Positions 26,728 through 35,262 are shown, numbered from the stretch's first letter. The stretch is DNA of 64,000 bases from Streptomyces sp. NBC_00094 (GCF_026343125.1 NZ_JAPEMB010000001.1:186001-250000), one strand, 5' to 3'. Notes: generated by a model not told the origin, from the letters alone. Numbers and translations are program-made.

Positions 26728-27937
26728 AGTCTCCCGCGTTCATACTGAAGAGAAGTTCGTCGCCGTAGTCAATGAAGGACGAGGTCCTGTTCTCCTCGGC
26801 GTACAGCCTGCGCAGCTCGTTCATGCCGGCCGGTGTGGGGGGACCCAGCTTCACCAGGTCTCCGGCCACCTTGAGGAACGTGTGGCCGTTCTTGTGAACG
26901 GCTTCGGCACCCGAACAGCGCACCACGTATCCCAGGCGGGTCGGGAGCGACTCGGCACCCAACATCGAGGGCCGGATTTCGTGCGTATACAGACGGTTGG
27001 TGGACAGCGGCATGAAGAACACGGAGCCGGGATAGAGAGTCAGGGTGAACTGCGAAGGGAGCGTCACCCCGTCGCGTTCCTCGGTCGGATCCTTGAGGCG
27101 AAAGTGGAGTCTGGTCAGCCCACTGACACCCTTCACACCGTAGTCGAAGGGGTCTTCCGCCAGGGGCTGCAGCTCGTCGAGCCGGTCATAGAAGGTACAG
27201 AAAGCCATGATGCCATTGACCGGCATGTCCTTGGTCTTGTCCGCATGGGCCGATATCTTGGCCTTCGACTGCTTACGCTCGGCCGTGGCAAGGGTGTTGT
27301 GGTAGATCTGAGCCAGGACGTGATTGAGCGGTGCCTGGTTCCGGAAGACGACTGCGGCCTCGCGGTTCAGATCCTCGACGATGCGCGTGTCGGTCGAGCG
27401 GAAACTCTCGGTCGGCCCCGAGAGATTCGTGGAGCACCGAAGCAGGCGGAAATGCAGGTCGTCACCGTTTCGCGCGACAGGTGTCAGATAGATTCCGCTG
27501 CGGTGGGCTGTTCCAGGCTTGGTGGACTCCGTCAGGGACTGGAACGCATGCTCCCCACTGATCCGTCCGAAGTAATCGTCGTCGAGTCCGAAAAAGCGGC
27601 GATAGTACACGCCGACGCCGTGTACGCGGAGGGGAACTCGGCCGAGGTCGACGAGGGTCCACGATGTCTCGACGCCCTCGCGGTAACCGCGCGATAGCTC
27701 CCGGATGACGCATACCCGGGCAGCCGCATGCAGGTGGCGGCCGCTGATCCCGGATACGTCGCCACATAGATAGACGGTCTTCCGCGCGAGGTCGAGCACA
27801 CCGGAAGCAAGGTCCTCTGGCGTGATGGTGGACCCGAAGAAGTCCCTGATCAAGTCGTTGGACTGCACCGTCGAAGGCGCAACCAAGATGTTGCTCGCAT
27901 CCTCAATGCACGCTTCTGTCAGCTCTGTTGTGTACAT
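26708..27937 (-). CDS. Putative 2OG-Fe(II) oxygenase, partner of the next gene
   Basis: A 409-aa protein, first of a two-gene overlapping operon. The C-terminal half carries H231-A-D233 (KISAHADKTKD), H319 (LYTHEI) and Arg340 (GYVVR), in the order of the 2OG-Fe(II) oxygenase core; MAFCTFYD after the HxD parallels FSCYE in the smaller partner. The N-terminal 200 residues contain YLCGDVSGISGRHLHAAA and have no recognised domain. ATG 27937 has only a weak ribosome site; a GTG/ATG further up would enter low-quality sequence. Lower GC than surroundings. Confidence 0.55.
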   Translation of the reverse strand: MYTTELTEACIEDASNILVAPSTVQSNDLIRDFFGSTITPEDLASGVLDLARKTVYLCGDVSGISGRHLHAAARVCVIRELSRGYREGVETSWTLVDLGRVPLRVHGVGVYYRRFFGLDDDYFGRISGEHAFQSLTESTKPGTAHRSGIYLTPVARNGDDLHFRLLRCSTNLSGPTESFRSTDTRIVEDLNREAAVVFRNQAPLNHVLAQIYHNTLATAERKQSKAKISAHADKTKDMPVNGIMAFCTFYDRLDELQPLAEDPFDYGVKGVSGLTRLHFRLKDPTEERDGVTLPSQFTLTLYPGSVFFMPLSTNRLYTHEIRPSMLGAESLPTRLGYVVRCSGAEAVHKNGHTFLKVAGDLVKLGPPTPAGMNELRRLYAEENRTSSFIDYGDELLFSMNAGDYDAPRV

Positions 27938-28365
27938 CAACCGGTACCTGTCATTCGCGGACCTTGGTGGATTGCTCGAAAGCCGTGGACACGGCGACGG
28001 CCCGCACTCTTTCGTCTGCGTTGCGCAGCGTGAACGAAAGGAGACGGACCGTTGAGCCTTGATGCTGCCACGGGGCTCGACGGCGGGCAACGGGTTCTGC
28101 CGTACGGGCGGTATGCGGAGGAGCTACTCGGCGAGGCCGGGGCGGACGGCCTGCGGCGATCCGGCTGCACCAGCCCCGGTGATGCCGATGGCCCGAGGGG
28201 TTGGCGTGCGGGGCCGACGGGACCGGGTAACCTCTTTGTCATGTTCTTCCAGACTCCGATTTACGAGTGAGCGCGTGACAGGCCCCTGCTGACGCCCTTC
28301 GACGTCGCTGCCCGTCCCCCACCGATGAATCCGTCGATTACTTCACATCAATACCGGGAGAACCC
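27938..28365. other. Gene-poor gap before DUF6243
   Basis: No confident gene. A TTG at 28052 follows AAAGGAGA and opens a 72-codon frame ending at 28270, but its composition is not coding-like. The only other item is the 9-codon frame with a well-placed -10 listed at 28241. Upstream DNA next to the oxygenase pair has lower GC. Confidence 0.4.
28241..28270 (+). other. Possible leaderless leader peptide MFFQTPIYE
   Basis: A TAACCT -10-like hexamer (28228-28233) ends 7 nt before ATG at 28241, which opens a 9-codon frame MFFQTPIYE-stop. The spacing suits a leaderless transcript. It lies about 100 bp upstream of the DUF6243 gene and could be a regulatory upstream ORF. Very short; may be chance. 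Confidence 0.25.
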
Positions 28366-28581
28366 ATGACCGTGAGCAAGAACATCAACAACCCCGTGGG
28401 CCAGGGCGGCGGCCAGCGCAAGAAGCAGTCCCGCACCGAACGGGCGAACAACGGCCCCCACCGCAACCTCGACCGCCAGGGTGCAGCCGACCAGAAGGCG
28501 GAGCTGGTGCGCAAGATGCGCGAGAAGGCAGCCGCAGCCGGGGGTGCCGGGCAGGCGGACGACGACACCGCACAGAGCTGA
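28366..28581 (+). CDS. DUF6243 family small basic protein
   Basis: A 71-aa highly polar protein with no membrane segment or signal peptide. It starts MTVSKNINNPVGQGGGQRKK and contains NNGPHRNLDRQGAADQKAEL, a pattern I recognise from the streptomycete DUF6243 family of unknown function. Probably a largely disordered cytoplasmic or nucleic-acid-associated protein. ATG with GGGAGA upstream; a long hairpin terminator follows. Confidence 0.85.
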   Translation: MTVSKNINNPVGQGGGQRKKQSRTERANNGPHRNLDRQGAADQKAELVRKMREKAAAAGGAGQADDDTAQS

Positions 28582-28613
28582 CGCACCACCGCCGCAGGGC
28601 GGCACCAGACAGG

Positions 28614-28650
28614 GCAGGGCCCGGACCGCGACGCGCGGTCCGGGCCCTGC
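28614..28650 (+). terminator. Strong terminator after DUF6243 gene
   Basis: A 17-bp perfect stem, GCAGGGCCCGGACCGCG with its complement, around a 3-nt loop, 32 bp after the stop. Confidence 0.82.
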
Positions 28651-28750
28651 TGCCGTATCGCGCCATCGCGGTGAGGGAGCGGCCCCGGTGCGGGCAGCGG
28701 GCCGCGCGTACTGGACAGCCGGTTCCGGAAGTTCGAGCAAACCCCTTGCC

Positions 28751-28776
28751 TAATGGTCAAGAGGTGTTGACCATTA
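28751..28776 (+). promoter_or_regulatory. Operator palindrome of the repressor/MFS operon
   Basis: TAATGGTCAA - 6 bp - TTGACCATTA is a perfect inverted repeat ending 5 bp before the repressor's ATG. The position over the start region is typical of autorepression by small winged-helix regulators. The promoter probably lies within or just before it; no unambiguous -35/-10 pair is visible. Confidence 0.75.
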
Positions 28777-28781
28777 GGCCC

Positions 28782-29321
28782 ATGCCTACCGATGATCTTC
28801 CCGAGACGTTCCACGTCACCACCGACGAGCAGCTACGCGCCGTTTCCAATCTCACGCGTCACCGGATCATGGCCGTGCTCCGCTTCGAGCCGGCGACGAT
28901 CACGCAGATCGCCGAGCGCGTGGGGCTTGCGAAGGGGAGTTCCAGCTACCACGTACGACTGCTGGAGCGGGCCGGCCTGGTGAAGGTGGTACGAACACGG
29001 AAGGTCCGGGGGGTCACCGAGCGGTACTACGCCATGGCCGCGCGGTCGATCGTGCTGCCGGATCCGGGCGAGGGAGGGCCGGATGTGCTGATGCGGCATG
29101 CGGTGGCCGACCTGGAGGCAGCCCCGGTGGATGCCGAGCGGCACGTGCGGATGGCGCATCTGCGGCTCACCGAGGAGCAGTTCGCGGAGCTGGGGGCGCG
29201 GCTGCAGGCACTGGCGGACGAGTACCGGGAGCTGTCCGATCCGGCACTGCCGGACGCGTCGCTCGTCTTCGCACTGTTCCACCCGACACCGCGCGAGCAG
29301 GCCGAAGGAGACGCCAAGTGA
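28782..29321 (+). CDS. ArsR/helix-turn-helix transcriptional regulator
   Basis: A 179-aa winged-helix repressor. The HTH is LTRHRIMAVLRFEPATITQI with SSYHVRLLERAGLVKVV as recognition helix and wing entry. The C-terminal half (MRHAVADLEAAP...HVRMAHLRLTEEQFAEL) resembles the ligand/dimer region of HTH_20/YjdC-type ArsR proteins. No metal-binding CxC motif, so an organic ligand is more likely. Its stop overlaps the MFS start by 4 nt, and the palindrome at its own start predicts autoregulation of both. Confidence 0.87.
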   Translation: MPTDDLPETFHVTTDEQLRAVSNLTRHRIMAVLRFEPATITQIAERVGLAKGSSSYHVRLLERAGLVKVVRTRKVRGVTERYYAMAARSIVLPDPGEGGPDVLMRHAVADLEAAPVDAERHVRMAHLRLTEEQFAELGARLQALADEYRELSDPALPDASLVFALFHPTPREQAEGDAK

Positions 29322-30604
29322 CCTCGGACGTTCGGAAGTTGCCGACCGGATTCGGACGGCTGTGGACTGCGCAGACGGTGTCCTCGCTCGGTGACGGGGT
29401 GTCGCATGCCGCGCTGCCGCTGCTCGCGTTGACGTTGACGCGGGATCCGATGGCGCTCGCCGTCGTCACGGCCGCCGGAACGCTGCCGTGGCTGCTGTTC
29501 GGGGTGCTCGGCGGCGCACTGGTGGACCTCTGGGACCGCCGGCGCACGATGTGGGTCGCGGACGCGGCGCGTGCGGTGCTGCTCGCGATACCGGCGGCAG
29601 CGGCCGCGCTCGACGTGCTGAGCATTCCGCTGCTCGCGGCCGTCGCCTTCCTGCTCGGCCTCGGCGGACTCTTCTTCGACACGGCCGCCACGGCCTATCT
29701 GCCGGATCTGCTCGGCCGGGACCCCGCGCTCCTGGAGCGCGCCAACTCCCGCCTGCGCGGCACCCAGACCGCCGCGTCCGGCTTCGCCGGTCCGCCTGCC
29801 GGCAGTGCCCTGCTCGCGCTCGGGCGGGCGGTTCCGCTGCTCGCCGACGCGGTGTCGTTCGCGCTCTCCGCACTGCTCGTACGGTCGCTGCCTGCCACAC
29901 CCCGGCCCGTACCGCAGGCGCGTGAGTCGCTGCTGCGGCAGGCGCGGGCCGGCGCCTCGTACGTATTCCGGGATCAGTTGCTGCTCGGGCTCGCGCTGCG
30001 TCCGGCGGTCGGGAACATCGCCTTCCTCGCCGTGGAGACCGTGCTCGCCCTCTTCGCGCACGATCGTCTCGGCATCGGCACCTTCGGCTTCGGCCTGCTC
30101 CTCACGGCGGAGGCCGCGGGCGGTCTGCTCGGCGCGGGCATCGCCTCCTTCCTCGGCCGACGGCTCGGCACCGGCACCGCGCTCACCTGCACGGCCGCGG
30201 TCGAGGGGCTCGCCATCCTGGGTCTTGCCGTCGCCCCGAACCCGTACGTCGCCGGCCTCGCGCTCGCCGTCTGCGGAGCGGGCATGGGCGCCACGATGGT
30301 GCTCGGCCCCTCCCTCCGACAGACGATCGTCCCCGCCCACCTGATGGGCCGGGTCGCCTCCACCTCCCGCATGCTCGCCATGTGCGCCGCCCCGTTCGGC
30401 GCCTTCCTCGGCGGCTGGCTGGCCACGGCCTACGACGTACGCACCCCGCTCTACGCCGCCGCCGGCCTCCTCCTCACCATGACCGCCGTCACGTCGACCA
30501 TGACGAGCAACCGCCAGGTCGAGGCGGCGCTGCGCGCCGCCGCCCCGGCCGATGATCCGGATCACCCGGAATCCCGGGATCCCGCTCAGGAGGCTGCCGT
30601 TTAG
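29318..30604 (+). CDS. MFS transporter, probable drug efflux
   Basis: A 428-aa major facilitator with about 12 hydrophobic segments. It resembles the MFS_3/enterobactin-exporter-type group (FGRLWTAQTVSSLGDGVSHA at the start, then GGALVDLWDRRRTMW in the first loop). The GTG start overlaps the regulator stop (GTGA), so it is the target of that repressor. Substrate unknown. Confidence 0.87.
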   Translation: MTSDVRKLPTGFGRLWTAQTVSSLGDGVSHAALPLLALTLTRDPMALAVVTAAGTLPWLLFGVLGGALVDLWDRRRTMWVADAARAVLLAIPAAAAALDVLSIPLLAAVAFLLGLGGLFFDTAATAYLPDLLGRDPALLERANSRLRGTQTAASGFAGPPAGSALLALGRAVPLLADAVSFALSALLVRSLPATPRPVPQARESLLRQARAGASYVFRDQLLLGLALRPAVGNIAFLAVETVLALFAHDRLGIGTFGFGLLLTAEAAGGLLGAGIASFLGRRLGTGTALTCTAAVEGLAILGLAVAPNPYVAGLALAVCGAGMGATMVLGPSLRQTIVPAHLMGRVASTSRMLAMCAAPFGAFLGGWLATAYDVRTPLYAAAGLLLTMTAVTSTMTSNRQVEAALRAAAPADDPDHPESRDPAQEAAV

Positions 30605-30627
30605 GGCTCCGCGAGGTCGTTGAGCCG

Positions 30628-30729
30628 GTGCTTGAGGCGAGCGGACGGTTGAGGCGAGCGGGTGCTTGAGGTGGGCGGGTGCTTGAGGCGGGCGGGTGCT
30701 TGAGGCGGGCGGGTGCTTGAGGCGGGCAG
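30628..30729. repeat. Six tandem 17-bp repeats
   Basis: Units GTGCTTGAGGCGGGCGG with minor changes run head to tail; the second unit is the most diverged (ACGGTTGAGGCGAGCGG). They are located just after the MFS stop and before the convergent DUF gene. No spacers, so not CRISPR. Probably slippage-prone; may affect transcript 3' ends. Confidence 0.85.
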
Positions 30730-30775
30730 CTGAGGGAGCGCGGCGCGGGCAGCTGAGGAAGCGAGGCGCGGCGCT

Positions 30776-31387
30776 TCAGGACACGAAGCCCACGACACCG
30801 AAGCCCGGGCGCGTCTCCACGTGCCGGAGCCAGCCGATGACGTCCATGACGGCGTCCACCGCCTCCGGTTCCAGCGGCGGTGCGTGGCCGGCCTGCTTCG
30901 TCTGCTCGAACTGCTCCAGCGCCTCCAGACATCGGTCGTGCGTCCACTCTCCGCAGCGCGGCAGGTCGGAGGACGGGACGCCGGCGGGGAATCCGCCGTA
31001 CGAGCCGAACTCCGCCACCGAGACCGCGGTGATGCGCAGCGCGCGCAGTGCCTCGTCGACCGTCTCCAGCCAGTCGCCCCGGAAGGGGCTGAAGCACGAG
31101 TTGTCGAGGAAGGACCCGGTCAGGGAGCACAGTCGCTTGTACGCGTAGCCGTACATGAAGGAGTACCGGCCGTCCTCGGGGAACGGGCCGCCGTACACCA
31201 CCGTCCGAAGCGCCTCGTGCGCGGTGGGGGCACCCTCCGCTATCTCCGAGGAGAACCAGCTGTCGTCGGAGGCCAGCTCGTCGCCGAAGCTGTCGCGGAC
31301 GACCTGGAGCAGCTGGTCGTCGCGCGAACCGACGAGGGCGCGCGCGGCCTTGGGGTCGAGGAGGTACACGCTCAGGGAAGAACTCAT
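30776..31387 (-). CDS. DUF7691-like hypothetical protein
   Basis: A 203-aa soluble protein of unknown function. It opens SSSLSVYLLDPKAARALVGS and contains YGYAYKRLCSLTGSFLDNSC and WLRHVETRPGFGVVGFVS, a layout I associate with a streptomycete DUF family sharing the SSYxVDL-type start. No signal peptide, membrane segment or catalytic motif. ATG start with no overlap to neighbours. Confidence 0.65.
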   Translation of the reverse strand: MSSSLSVYLLDPKAARALVGSRDDQLLQVVRDSFGDELASDDSWFSSEIAEGAPTAHEALRTVVYGGPFPEDGRYSFMYGYAYKRLCSLTGSFLDNSCFSPFRGDWLETVDEALRALRITAVSVAEFGSYGGFPAGVPSSDLPRCGEWTHDRCLEALEQFEQTKQAGHAPPLEPEAVDAVMDVIGWLRHVETRPGFGVVGFVS

Positions 31388-31689
31388 GTGATCACGTTAG
31401 CCATGGGGACTGACAACGAGCCCGAGAGGAGAGCGCGCACCGCGCCCCGGGCTCGGGGCGCGTGGATATCCGTGTGCGAGCGGTGTCCGCCTCCGGCACG
31501 ATGACCGGATGGAGCGCCCCCTTCACGTACCCGAACTCGCCGCCGACGGTGGTGTCACGCTGCGCCCGTGGCGTCTCTCGGACGTACCTCTCGTCCGTGA
31601 GGCGTCCGAGGACGACTACATCCCGCTCACCACGACGGTGCCCAGCCCCTGGTCCGCGTCGGCGGCCCACGCGTTCGTCGAGAGACAGT

Positions 31690-32563
31690 GAGCTCTTTCA
31701 GAGTGGCCACTGATCGGGTGACGGGCCAGCGTCCCGCAACGCACGAGGCTCCTGTGCCGTTGAGAGAGGTGTTCGACGTCTCAACTCATCAGCGCAGGAG
31801 CCTCGTTGGTTCCCTATCCTGCCGCACTCGACCTGCCTCATGCTCTGGTCGAGTGGGTATCCATGCTCATCGTCACCCGTGAGGGTGACCGCCGCTGCAA
31901 GCTGCCGCCCCACCAGCGTGCTCTTGTGGGCCTGGTCTACCTTCGCCGGCACGACACGCTCGCGCAGATCGCCGCCGGCTTCGGCATATCCGTCGGCACC
32001 GCCCACGCCTACGTCACGGCCGTCGTCGAGCATCTGTCCGGCCGGGCGCCCGGTCTCCTGCGGGTCCTGCGCGAGGCCGATCCGGACTACGTCCTGCTCG
32101 ACGGGACGCTCGCTGAGTGTGACCGGGTCGGCGACAGCCGGGCGGACTTCTCGCAGAAGCACCGCCGTCACGGCGTGAACGTGCAGGTCGTGGCGGATGC
32201 CGCGGGCAAGCTGCTGTGGATCTCGCCCGCGCTGCCCGGCCGCACGCACGACCTGACCGCGGCCCGTACCCACCGCATCATCCGGATCTGCGAACGCCAG
32301 GGCGTTCCCGTCCTCGCCGACCGCGCCTACATCGGCGCCGGCCCCTGGGTGACCACACCGATCAGACGGCTTCCCGGCCGGGACCTCACCACGACCCAGC
32401 AGACGATCAACCGGGCCCTGTCGGCGGCACGGGCGCCGGTCGAACGAAGCATCGCAAGGCTGAAGTCCTGGCGAATCTTCCGCCGGGCCCGCTGCAGCCC
32501 CAACCGCATGACCGCCATCGCCGCAGCCATCCTCACCCTTGAGCGTCAACGCTGAAAATGCTC
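31690..32563 (+). mobile_element. IS5-family insertion sequence, 874 bp
   Basis: Imperfect 17-bp terminal repeats, GAGCTCTTTCAGAGTGG at the left and GAGCATTTTCAGCGTTG as the complement of the right end. A 3-bp AGT duplication flanks it (31687-31689, 32564-32566), fitting the ANT target of the ISL2-type group. Contains one intact transposase gene and disrupts a GNAT gene. Unrelated in sequence to the IS at 19020. Confidence 0.9.
31806..32555 (+). CDS. IS5-family transposase
   Basis: A 249-aa DDE transposase: HTH region [19 protein letters not shown], then YVLLDGTL (Asp), [13 protein letters not shown] (Asp) and [13 protein letters not shown] (Glu). No stop or frameshift. The TTG at 31806 is supported by GGAG 5 nt upstream. 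Probably functional. Confidence 0.88.
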   Translation: MVPYPAALDLPHALVEWVSMLIVTREGDRRCKLPPHQRALVGLVYLRRHDTLAQIAAGFGISVGTAHAYVTAVVEHLSGRAPGLLRVLREADPDYVLLDGTLAECDRVGDSRADFSQKHRRHGVNVQVVADAAGKLLWISPALPGRTHDLTAARTHRIIRICERQGVPVLADRAYIGAGPWVTTPIRRLPGRDLTTTQQTINRALSAARAPVERSIARLKSWRIFRRARCSPNRMTAIAAAILTLERQR

Positions 32564-32977
32564 AGTGGGACCGGGCGACTTCGGGGGCCGGGTATCCGTT
32601 CGTCATCGTCGACGCCGAGGGGCGTCCTGTCGGCAATGTCGGGCTGTGGTTGAGGGACTCGGCGCAGGGCCGCGCCGCCCTGGGCTACTGGGTCGTGCGA
32701 TCGGCGCGCGGTCAGGGTGCCGCGGCGACGGCCTTGCGGGCCGTCGCCGGGTGGGCCCTGCGGGAGCTGCGGATCCCACGGCTCGAGCTGTATGTCGAGC
32801 CGTGGAACACGGCCTCCGTGCGGACCGCGGAGCGCGCGGGCTTCCAGCGCGAGGGGCTGTTGCGGTCGTGGCAGCAGGTGGGTCCCGAGCGTCGGGACAT
32901 GTTCATGTACTCGCTGCTCGACGGGGACCGGGAGTGACGGCGCCCCGTCCCGCGACCACTTCGCGGCCGGTTTCTCG

Positions 32978-33745
32978 TCAGGCGTAGGGGTCGAAGGCGA
33001 TGCCGGACGGCTTGGCCTTCGCCAGGTGGGCCTCGAAGTTGCCGTCCTTGAGGCCGAAGACCGCGCTGCCGAAGTCGGCCTGCGTGAGCTTGTCACGTAC
33101 GCCCGCCGGGTAGCCGTTCCAGCCGACCAGGCTCGGGAACTGCCAGGTGTACTGGTGGTTCTCGGGCGGCTCGTCGTTGGAGTTCGCGGGACGGAAGCAG
33201 TGCGTGCTGATGCCGTCCTTGTGGTAGACGATCTTGGGGTGGGTGCCGTCCCAGCGGATCCGGTCGCGGCCGTACACCGAGAAGCCCCCGTGGGCGGAGG
33301 TCGACACGTACTGCGCCTGGTTGTTCTGCACCCACACCACGACGTGCTCCCAGTCGTGGCGGTGTCCCCCGAGCCCGCTGCCTGCCACGGCCTGGTCCTT
33401 CTCGAAGTACAGGCCGTAGATGATCGCGCACCAGCCGTTGTTGCACTTGTACCGCGCGTACCCGTTGGTGTTCGTCAGGTCCCACGAGTCACGGCACTGG
33501 CCGTTCAGGGCGCCGGAGGGGTTGAGCCCGCCGTTGACCGTCCCGTCGGCCCCGATGGCCGGGGTGGGGTAGCAGCCGTCCGTGTCGTAGTCGAACGCCG
33601 GCTGGAACGTCTGCTCCAGACCGTCCGCGTTCGCGGGCAGGGCAGGCGGCGGGGCGGCGAAGGCGCTGCCCGGCAGGGCGACGAGCAACGCGAGCGAACT
33701 CCCGAGGGTGAGTGCCCCCTTGACGAGGTGGCGCGTGATCCTCAC
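32978..33745 (-). CDS. Secreted necrosis-inducing NPP1/Nep1-like protein
   Basis: A 255-aa exported NLP-family protein. Signal peptide to about residue 30 (LALLVALPGSAFA then APPPA), conserved heptapeptide GHRHDWE at 127-133, which holds the metal site needed for plant membrane toxicity in characterised members, and the cysteine pairs typical of bacterial NLPs. The GTG at 33745 has AGGAG 5 nt upstream. Single gene; the action on plants is inferred from the family, and non-toxic members also exist. Confidence 0.9.
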   Translation of the reverse strand: MRITRHLVKGALTLGSSLALLVALPGSAFAAPPPALPANADGLEQTFQPAFDYDTDGCYPTPAIGADGTVNGGLNPSGALNGQCRDSWDLTNTNGYARYKCNNGWCAIIYGLYFEKDQAVAGSGLGGHRHDWEHVVVWVQNNQAQYVSTSAHGGFSVYGRDRIRWDGTHPKIVYHKDGISTHCFRPANSNDEPPENHQYTWQFPSLVGWNGYPAGVRDKLTQADFGSAVFGLKDGNFEAHLAKAKPSGIAFDPYA

Positions 33746-33949
33746 TCTGACTCCTTGACCTGGGCTCGACGACGCGCGCGGCGCGCGGCGCCAGTGACAT
33801 GCCCATTCCAAGAATCCGGGAATCGTCCGCGGCCTCGGCACTTCGCCGCGCCGTGGCCCGCGCCGGAACCTCAGCCGAATCCCGCATCGGAACCCGCATC
33901 GGAGCCCACACCAAGTCCCGCCTCAGCCCCACGCGTTCGGTTCAGCCGC

Positions 33950-34618
33950 TCAGGCCACGCCCCGCGGGCGGAACTGGACGCTGATACGAGGCCCGACGGC
34001 ACGGCTCGTCTTCGGGACCGCGTGCTCCCAAGCGCGCTGGCACGAACCGCCCATGACCACCAGGTCACCGTGGCCCAGGGGCAGCCGGAGCGCGACGGGG
34101 CCGCCGCCGCGCGGCCGGAAGGCGAGGTCGCGGGGGTCCCCGAGGGAGAGGATGCCGACCATCGTGTCCTGTGTGGCGGAGCGGCCGATCCGGTCACCGT
34201 GCCAGGCGACGCTGTCGCGCCCGTCGCGGTAGAGGCAGAGACCGGCGGTCACGAAGGGCTCGCCCAGCTCGCGTGCGTAGTGGCCACTGAGGGCCTCGCG
34301 CGCTTCGAGGAGCGCGGGGTGCGGGAGCGGGGCGCCCTCGCGGTAGTACGCGAGGAGGCGCGGTACGGCGACGACGTGGTCGTACATCCTGCGCTCCTCG
34401 GCCTGCCACGGCACGCTCCCGGCCAGCTCCTCGAACAGGGCGCCGGCGCCGTGGAACCAACCGGGCAGGTGGTCGACCCACGCGCCTCCGTCACCGAGGG
34501 CCGTCCGTCGGATGCCGCTCAAGGGGCCGGGCCCCATGTCGGAGCCCTGGTCGAAGAGGGATCCCTGGAGACCCGGGAGGCCAGGGCGGGCGGGAAAGGC
34601 AGGGCGTGGCGCGGTCAT
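33950..34618 (-). CDS. alkB: AlkB-like 2OG-Fe(II) DNA/RNA repair oxygenase
   Basis: A 222-aa protein. The iron ligands are HGD in SVAWHGDRIG and the downstream His in WEHAVP; 2-oxoglutarate arginines are in PRISVQFRPR. GILSLGDPRDLAFRP is the standard AlkB strand. It should demethylate alkylated bases. ATG 34618; upstream DNA (34619-34764) shows no clear promoter. Confidence 0.9.
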   Translation of the reverse strand: MTAPRPAFPARPGLPGLQGSLFDQGSDMGPGPLSGIRRTALGDGGAWVDHLPGWFHGAGALFEELAGSVPWQAEERRMYDHVVAVPRLLAYYREGAPLPHPALLEAREALSGHYARELGEPFVTAGLCLYRDGRDSVAWHGDRIGRSATQDTMVGILSLGDPRDLAFRPRGGGPVALRLPLGHGDLVVMGGSCQRAWEHAVPKTSRAVGPRISVQFRPRGVA

Positions 34619-34764
34619 GGTTCCAGCATAGACACATCTTCGAACACGTGATCGAATCCGTGGCCTCGGGAACCCCACTCGGGGATCACGGGCGTAGCCC
34701 TCGGCGTGCACGGACTCCGTCAGCCAGAAATCGCGTGCCGCCTCCGAGGCCGGGGATCTAGCCT

Positions 34765-35214
34765 GTGGGCGTGCATCAGCTCCGAGGGCGCGATCGGCGC
34801 CCGGCCCGCCGCGCCGCACCCGCGTCCGCGTCCGCCGGGCGCGCGGCCTCGCCGGTGGAGCTCGCGGGGGCCCGTGTCGTGCTCGTCGGCTACTTCTCCG
34901 CGAAGGAGAAGCGCTTCGGCGCGCTCATGGACGCGGCGGCCGCCGCACTGACCGCGCGCGGCGCCCGGGTCGAGGGGCGGATCGTGCAGCGGCGGGGTGT
35001 CTCGCACGGTGGGGTCGCGAAGATGACCTGGCCGTTCTCCTCGCGGACGCTGCTCGGCTCCGGAAAGGTCCGTGAAGTCGCGGCTGCCTGCGAGGCCGCC
35101 GATGCCGACGCCGCGGTCTTCGTCGCCTCCTTGACGGAGCACCAGCAGTGCGTACTGACCGAGCTGCTCGGCTGCCGCGCGGTGAGCCTCTCCGAGGCCC
35201 TCGCCGCCGGCTGA
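34765..35214 (+). CDS. Stand-alone HflX N-terminal-like protein
   Basis: About 149 aa. After an Arg/Ala-rich start, residues 30 onward (VVLVGYFSAKEKRFGALMDA, GRIVQRRGVSHGG, SRTLLGSGKVREVA, then VASLTEHQQCVLTELLGCRA) match the nucleotide-binding N-terminal domain of HflX GTPases, but the G domain is entirely absent. It may be a ribosome-associated paralogue or a remnant; the intact frame argues against decay. GTG at 34765 has GGGGA 8 nt upstream; GTG at 34771 is an alternative. Confidence 0.6.
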   Translation: MGVHQLRGRDRRPARRAAPASASAGRAASPVELAGARVVLVGYFSAKEKRFGALMDAAAAALTARGARVEGRIVQRRGVSHGGVAKMTWPFSSRTLLGSGKVREVAAACEAADADAAVFVASLTEHQQCVLTELLGCRAVSLSEALAAG

Positions 35215-35262
35215 CAGCGAGCCCGGCTGCCCTCTCGGCCGCGCTCGCGCCGTGCGGCTCCG

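Larger units (their letters stand above)
31509..32937 (+). pseudogene. GNAT acetyltransferase gene split by an IS5-family element
   Basis: The N-terminal 60 codons (31509-31688, VTLRPWRLSDVPLVREASED) stop at the IS, and the rest (32567-32937) continues WDRATSGAGYPFVIVDAEGR, YWVVRSARGQGAAATAL (acetyl-CoA motif) and EPWNTASVRTAERAGF. Deleting the IS and one AGT copy joins them in frame as a 183-aa RimJ/RimL-like acetyltransferase, so the insertion looks recent. The left part as it stands ends in TGA inside the element. Confidence 0.9.

Noticed and set aside
28052..28270. 72-codon ORF from TTG with a good Shine-Dalgarno
   Set aside because: Its residues show no coding-type bias or conserved motif, and the frame ends in the more plausible leaderless nonapeptide; kept only as part of the gap note.
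30628..30729. CRISPR-like array
   Set aside because: Units are contiguous without unique spacers, and no cas genes are present.
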